From assembly GCA_011048585.1 (NCBI GenBank), contig DSDS01000091.1:1-17480 (forward strand): DNA of 17,480 nt, in the 5' to 3' direction. This DNA comes from Desulfurivibrio alkaliphilus (GTDB lineage: Bacteria; Desulfobacterota; Desulfobulbia; Desulfobulbales; Desulfurivibrionaceae). A model generated the notes under the pieces. That model was not told the DNA's origin. It did not search any database and saw only the letters and a program-made list of their open reading frames with translations. A program made the position numbers and the translations under genes. This document shows, piece by piece, positions 15,271 through 17,480 of this stretch (positions are counted from its first letter, which is position 1; every line of letters begins with the position of its first letter).

Positions 15271-15534
15271 CGGACGCGCCCGTCGACCACCTCCACCACC
15301 CGGTCGATGGCCCTGTCTTCCGCCACCAGGGGATCATGGGAGGTAATGACAATGGTTTTTCCTTCAGCCTTCAATTCGGCCATAATGCCCATGAATTCGC
15401 GACTGAGCCTGGTATCGAGATGGGCGGTGGGCTCGTCGGCCAGAATAATCGGCTGATTATTGATCAAGGCCCGGGCAGCCGATGATGGCCAGCAGGGTGC
15501 TTTTCCCCGAACCGCTGGGGCCTTTGACAGGAAT
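15261..15534 (-). pseudogene. Remnant of an ABC transporter ATPase (LolD/MacB-like)
   Basis: Two parts of an ABC ATPase in different frames. The first (about 15472-15528) gives VKGPSGSGKSTLLAIIG, a complete Walker A, and then runs into a stop at 15449-15451. The second, running to the stop at 15261, gives ARALINNQPIILADEPTAHLD (Walker B with catalytic Glu and D-loop) and SHDP (H-loop). The roughly 90 residues expected between them, including the Q-loop and most of the LSGGQ signature, are gone, and the frames do not match. In the Walker A frame a TAA stands five codons before GPSG, so the first 35-40 residues are missing as well. The gene is dead; loss of the 5' end coincides with the left end of the insertion sequence. 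Confidence 0.85.
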
Positions 15535-15548
15535 TTAACCGCAGCGGT

Positions 15549-15580
15549 CCATTCGTAACACGATAACAGCGCAAAATCAA
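15549..15580 (+). repeat. Left imperfect terminal inverted repeat of the IS
   Basis: Starts CCATTCGTAACACG and ends AGCGCAAAATCAA. Aligned with gaps by eye to the reverse complement of 17446-17476, about three quarters of the positions agree. The boundary is uncertain by some 15 bases. Confidence 0.45.
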
Positions 15581-15608
15581 TATGTTATCCACCCAAAAAA
15601 CGTAAGAC

Positions 15609-15643
15609 CCCTCTATCCGCGCCATCACGGAGGCTTTTTCTTT
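15609..15643 (+). terminator. Possible terminator shielding the transposase gene
   Basis: Plus strand: CCT...CCG pairs with CGGAGG, followed by a CTTTTTCTTTTT tract. The stem is interrupted by four bases and therefore weak. Inside an IS, such a site would stop outside transcription from reaching the transposase gene. Confidence 0.3.
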
Positions 15644-15673
15644 TTGTTTTTACATAAATAATTCATTTTTTTC

Positions 15674-15700
15674 TTGACAGCGTGAGCCCCTACTTAATAA
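15674..15700 (+). promoter_or_regulatory. Candidate transposase promoter
   Basis: Perfect TTGACA -35 (15674-15679) and TAATAA (15695-15700) with a short 15-bp spacer. Transcription would begin near 15707, almost at the ATG, implying a leaderless or nearly leaderless message. This agrees with the lack of a well-spaced ribosome-binding site. Confidence 0.4.
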
Positions 15701-15708
15701 GCTGGGGC

Positions 15709-17427
15709 ATGGCACACATCCACAAGAAAATGAAAAAAGGCAGACCCTACTACTACCTGCGGGAGACCGCCCGGGTGGACGGCAAACCCAAAGTGGTCAA
15801 CCAGGTCTATCTTGGCAGCCCCGAGCGGTTGCTGGCGCTGGCCCAGGGTGTCGGTGGTCGGGAGGTCGAGCGCATCCAGGTCCAGGAGTTCGGCTCGCTG
15901 TGGCTGGCCGAGCTGCTGGATCGGGAGATCGATATCGCCGGGCTGGTCGATTCGGTGCTGTCACCGGCTCAACGGAAGGGGGCACCCTCGGTGGGGGACT
16001 ATTTTTTCTACGCCATCGCCAACCGCATGGTGGCCCCCAGATCCAAACGGGCTCTAGGGGAGTGGTATCGCACCACCGCCATCCAGCAGATCCGACCGGT
16101 GGCCATCGAGGCCCTGAGCTCGCGGGCCTACTGGAAACAGTGGGAGAAGATGGACAGCGCCAAGCTGGCGGCGGTGGCCAATCTCTTTTTTCGCAAGCTG
16201 GCGGAGCTGGAACCCTCGTCGGCGGACGCGGTGATGTTCGACACCACCAACTACCACACCTTCATGGCCGGCAACACCGCCTCAGAACTGGCCCAGCGTG
16301 GTCGCAACAAGGGGGGGCGTAACTGGTTGCGGCAGGTCGGGGTGGCCCTGCTGGTGGCCCGAGACAACCGGCTGCCGCTGTTTTACCGGGAATACGAAGG
16401 CAACCGGCACGACTCCAAGGTTTTCCTCAAGCTGGCCGATGAGCTGTTTAAGGTCGCCGGCCGGGGCGGCCAAGGCACCATGACCATCGTCTTCGACAAA
16501 GGGATCAACGCCGAGGAGAATATCGCCGCCATCGACGCCCATGACCGGCTCCATTTCGTCACCAGTTACTCGCCCCACTACGCCGAAGAGCTGATCCATG
16601 TGGACCGCAAGCATTTCCAGGTGGTTGATACCGCCAAGAACCGGCAGCTCAAGGCCAAGGGCCGCGATGATGATCTGCTGCTGGCCTGGTCTGCCAGCCG
16701 GGAGCTGTGGGGCCGGGAGCGCCGCGTGGTGGTCACCTACAATCCCCGCACCGCCACCAGGCAGCGTTACGCCTTCGAGCAGAAGATGCTGCGCTTGGAG
16801 GAAGAGGTGCACTTGATGCGCCACAAGGTCAACAACCAGGTGGCTCAGTGGCGCAACCCCAATACGGTAAAAGAACGCTATCTCAACCTCTGCCGGGAGT
16901 TGCACCTGCCCGATGACCTTTACCAAGTGGAACTGTTTCGAGACGGCAAGCGCTTACGGATGAACTGCCGCAAGAATCACTACCGGATCGGCCGCCATAT
17001 CGACTACTTCGGCAAAAACATCCTGGTCACCGATCACCCCGACTGGAGCACCGATGAGATCGTCCAGGCCGGGCTGGACCGCTACGTTGTGGAGCAAAGC
17101 TTCCGCCAGAGCAAGGATCACGAGATGGTGGCCATGCTGCCCCTGCGCCATATCGATTGCATCGGCAAGATCAGGTGCCATATCTTTACCTGCGTGGTGG
17201 CCCTGGCTTATCTGCGCCTGCTGGAGATCCGGCTGGCCAGAAACGGGCTCAAGATCTCCGCCGCCGAGGCCATGGAGAGCCTGCGCACCTTGCACTCCTG
17301 CCTGCTCTGGCCGGTCGGGGGACGGAAAGCTGAGCGCCGCCTGGAAGAACCCAACGAAAAACAGGCGGCAATTCTCAAGGCTTTGGGCTATAAAGTGGCG
17401 GGTGGGGTCTTACAGGCCGAACAGTGA
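15709..17427 (+). CDS. IS1634-family DDE transposase
   Basis: Cut-and-paste transposase of the IS4 superfamily, IS1634 branch. The 572-residue product begins MAHIHKKMKKGRPYYYLRE, as members of this branch usually do. Seen: first catalytic Asp in VMFDTTNYHTF (about 180), second in IVFDKGINAEENI (about 266), a long insertion before the last acidic residue, and Glu in YVVEQSFRQSKDHEM (about 464). A GTG at 15682 would add nine residues but overlaps the promoter. The frame is intact with all three acidic residues, so the element may be active. It points away from the ABC remnant. Confidence 0.92.
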   Translation: MAHIHKKMKKGRPYYYLRETARVDGKPKVVNQVYLGSPERLLALAQGVGGREVERIQVQEFGSLWLAELLDREIDIAGLVDSVLSPAQRKGAPSVGDYFFYAIANRMVAPRSKRALGEWYRTTAIQQIRPVAIEALSSRAYWKQWEKMDSAKLAAVANLFFRKLAELEPSSADAVMFDTTNYHTFMAGNTASELAQRGRNKGGRNWLRQVGVALLVARDNRLPLFYREYEGNRHDSKVFLKLADELFKVAGRGGQGTMTIVFDKGINAEENIAAIDAHDRLHFVTSYSPHYAEELIHVDRKHFQVVDTAKNRQLKAKGRDDDLLLAWSASRELWGRERRVVVTYNPRTATRQRYAFEQKMLRLEEEVHLMRHKVNNQVAQWRNPNTVKERYLNLCRELHLPDDLYQVELFRDGKRLRMNCRKNHYRIGRHIDYFGKNILVTDHPDWSTDEIVQAGLDRYVVEQSFRQSKDHEMVAMLPLRHIDCIGKIRCHIFTCVVALAYLRLLEIRLARNGLKISAAEAMESLRTLHSCLLWPVGGRKAERRLEEPNEKQAAILKALGYKVAGGVLQAEQ

Positions 17428-17445
17428 TATTTTTTTGAATATACG

Positions 17446-17476
17446 TTGTTTTGTCGCTAAGGTGTGAGCTGAATGG
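17446..17476 (-). repeat. Right imperfect terminal inverted repeat of the IS
   Basis: Reverse complement begins CCATTCAGCTCACACC and ends AGCGACAAAACAA, matching the left repeat with small gaps. It lies 18 bases after the transposase stop and 4 bases from the window end. Confidence 0.45.
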
Positions 17477-17480
17477 TTAA

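Larger units (their letters stand above)
15549..17476 (+). mobile_element. IS1634-like insertion sequence
   Basis: One transposase gene flanked by imperfect inverted repeats (15549-15580 and 17446-17476), about 1.93 kb. This length suits the IS1634 branch of the IS4-type DDE elements. TTAACC at 15535-15540 and GGTTAA at 17475-17480 could mean the true tips are 15535 and 17480, in which case the window stops exactly at the element end. Target duplications cannot be checked because the right flank is outside the window. It sits against the truncated 5' side of the ABC ATPase remnant. Confidence 0.7.

Overview
The window looks like chromosomal DNA of a GC-rich Desulfobacterota bacterium, perhaps near Desulfobulbales/Desulfurivibrionaceae. 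This is inferred from the gene content (gpmI-rsfS, a fused SecDF, a YkgJ-type cysteine cluster protein, a long PurQ, RNase Y beside tyrS, zapA/zapB beside a short GlmU) and not from any database comparison. Nearly all of it is housekeeping. The last 2 kb is an insertion sequence next to a broken ABC transporter gene.

Layout. (1) 1-1532, minus: rsfS followed by gpmI, which runs off the left edge. (2) 1787-7067, plus: one tight run of secDF, a YkgJ-family gene, purQ, a divergent tatC and ftsB/divIC. A near-consensus sigma-70 promoter (TTGACT, 17 bp, TATAAT) lies just upstream, and a weaker promoter faces the other way towards rsfS. (3) 12063 down to 7057, minus: rny, tyrS, an M48 metalloprotease with TPR repeats, sixA and a 65-residue four-cysteine protein whose end overlaps the end of ftsB. 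(4) 14536 down to 12508, minus: short glmU, a ZapB-like coiled-coil gene, zapA, then a structured non-coding RNA (candidate 6S RNA) that ends in a strong intrinsic terminator. (5) 15534-14686, minus: a disrupted ABC ATPase and a small polytopic membrane protein with a CPFC motif. (6) about 15549 to 17476, plus: an IS1634-like element with imperfect terminal inverted repeats.

How it fits together. Block 2 combines two protein-export components (SecDF and a TatC-like protein) with purine synthesis and a divisome protein. The M48 protease of block 3 carries a twin-arginine signal plus a lipobox, so it is a probable Tat-exported lipoprotein. Block 4 groups envelope precursor synthesis (GlmU) with Z-ring proteins and a putative RNA polymerase-regulating RNA; zapA followed by 6S RNA is also the arrangement in enterobacteria. 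The ABC ATPase keeps Walker A and Walker B but has lost the part between them with a change of frame, and its 5' end is lost beside the insertion sequence, so that transporter is dead here.

I found no CRISPR array, rRNA, tRNA, phage or defence locus. The points most worth a second look are the candidate 6S RNA, the TatC-like protein without two conserved glutamates, the GlmU without its acetyltransferase part, and the decayed ABC/CPFC locus.
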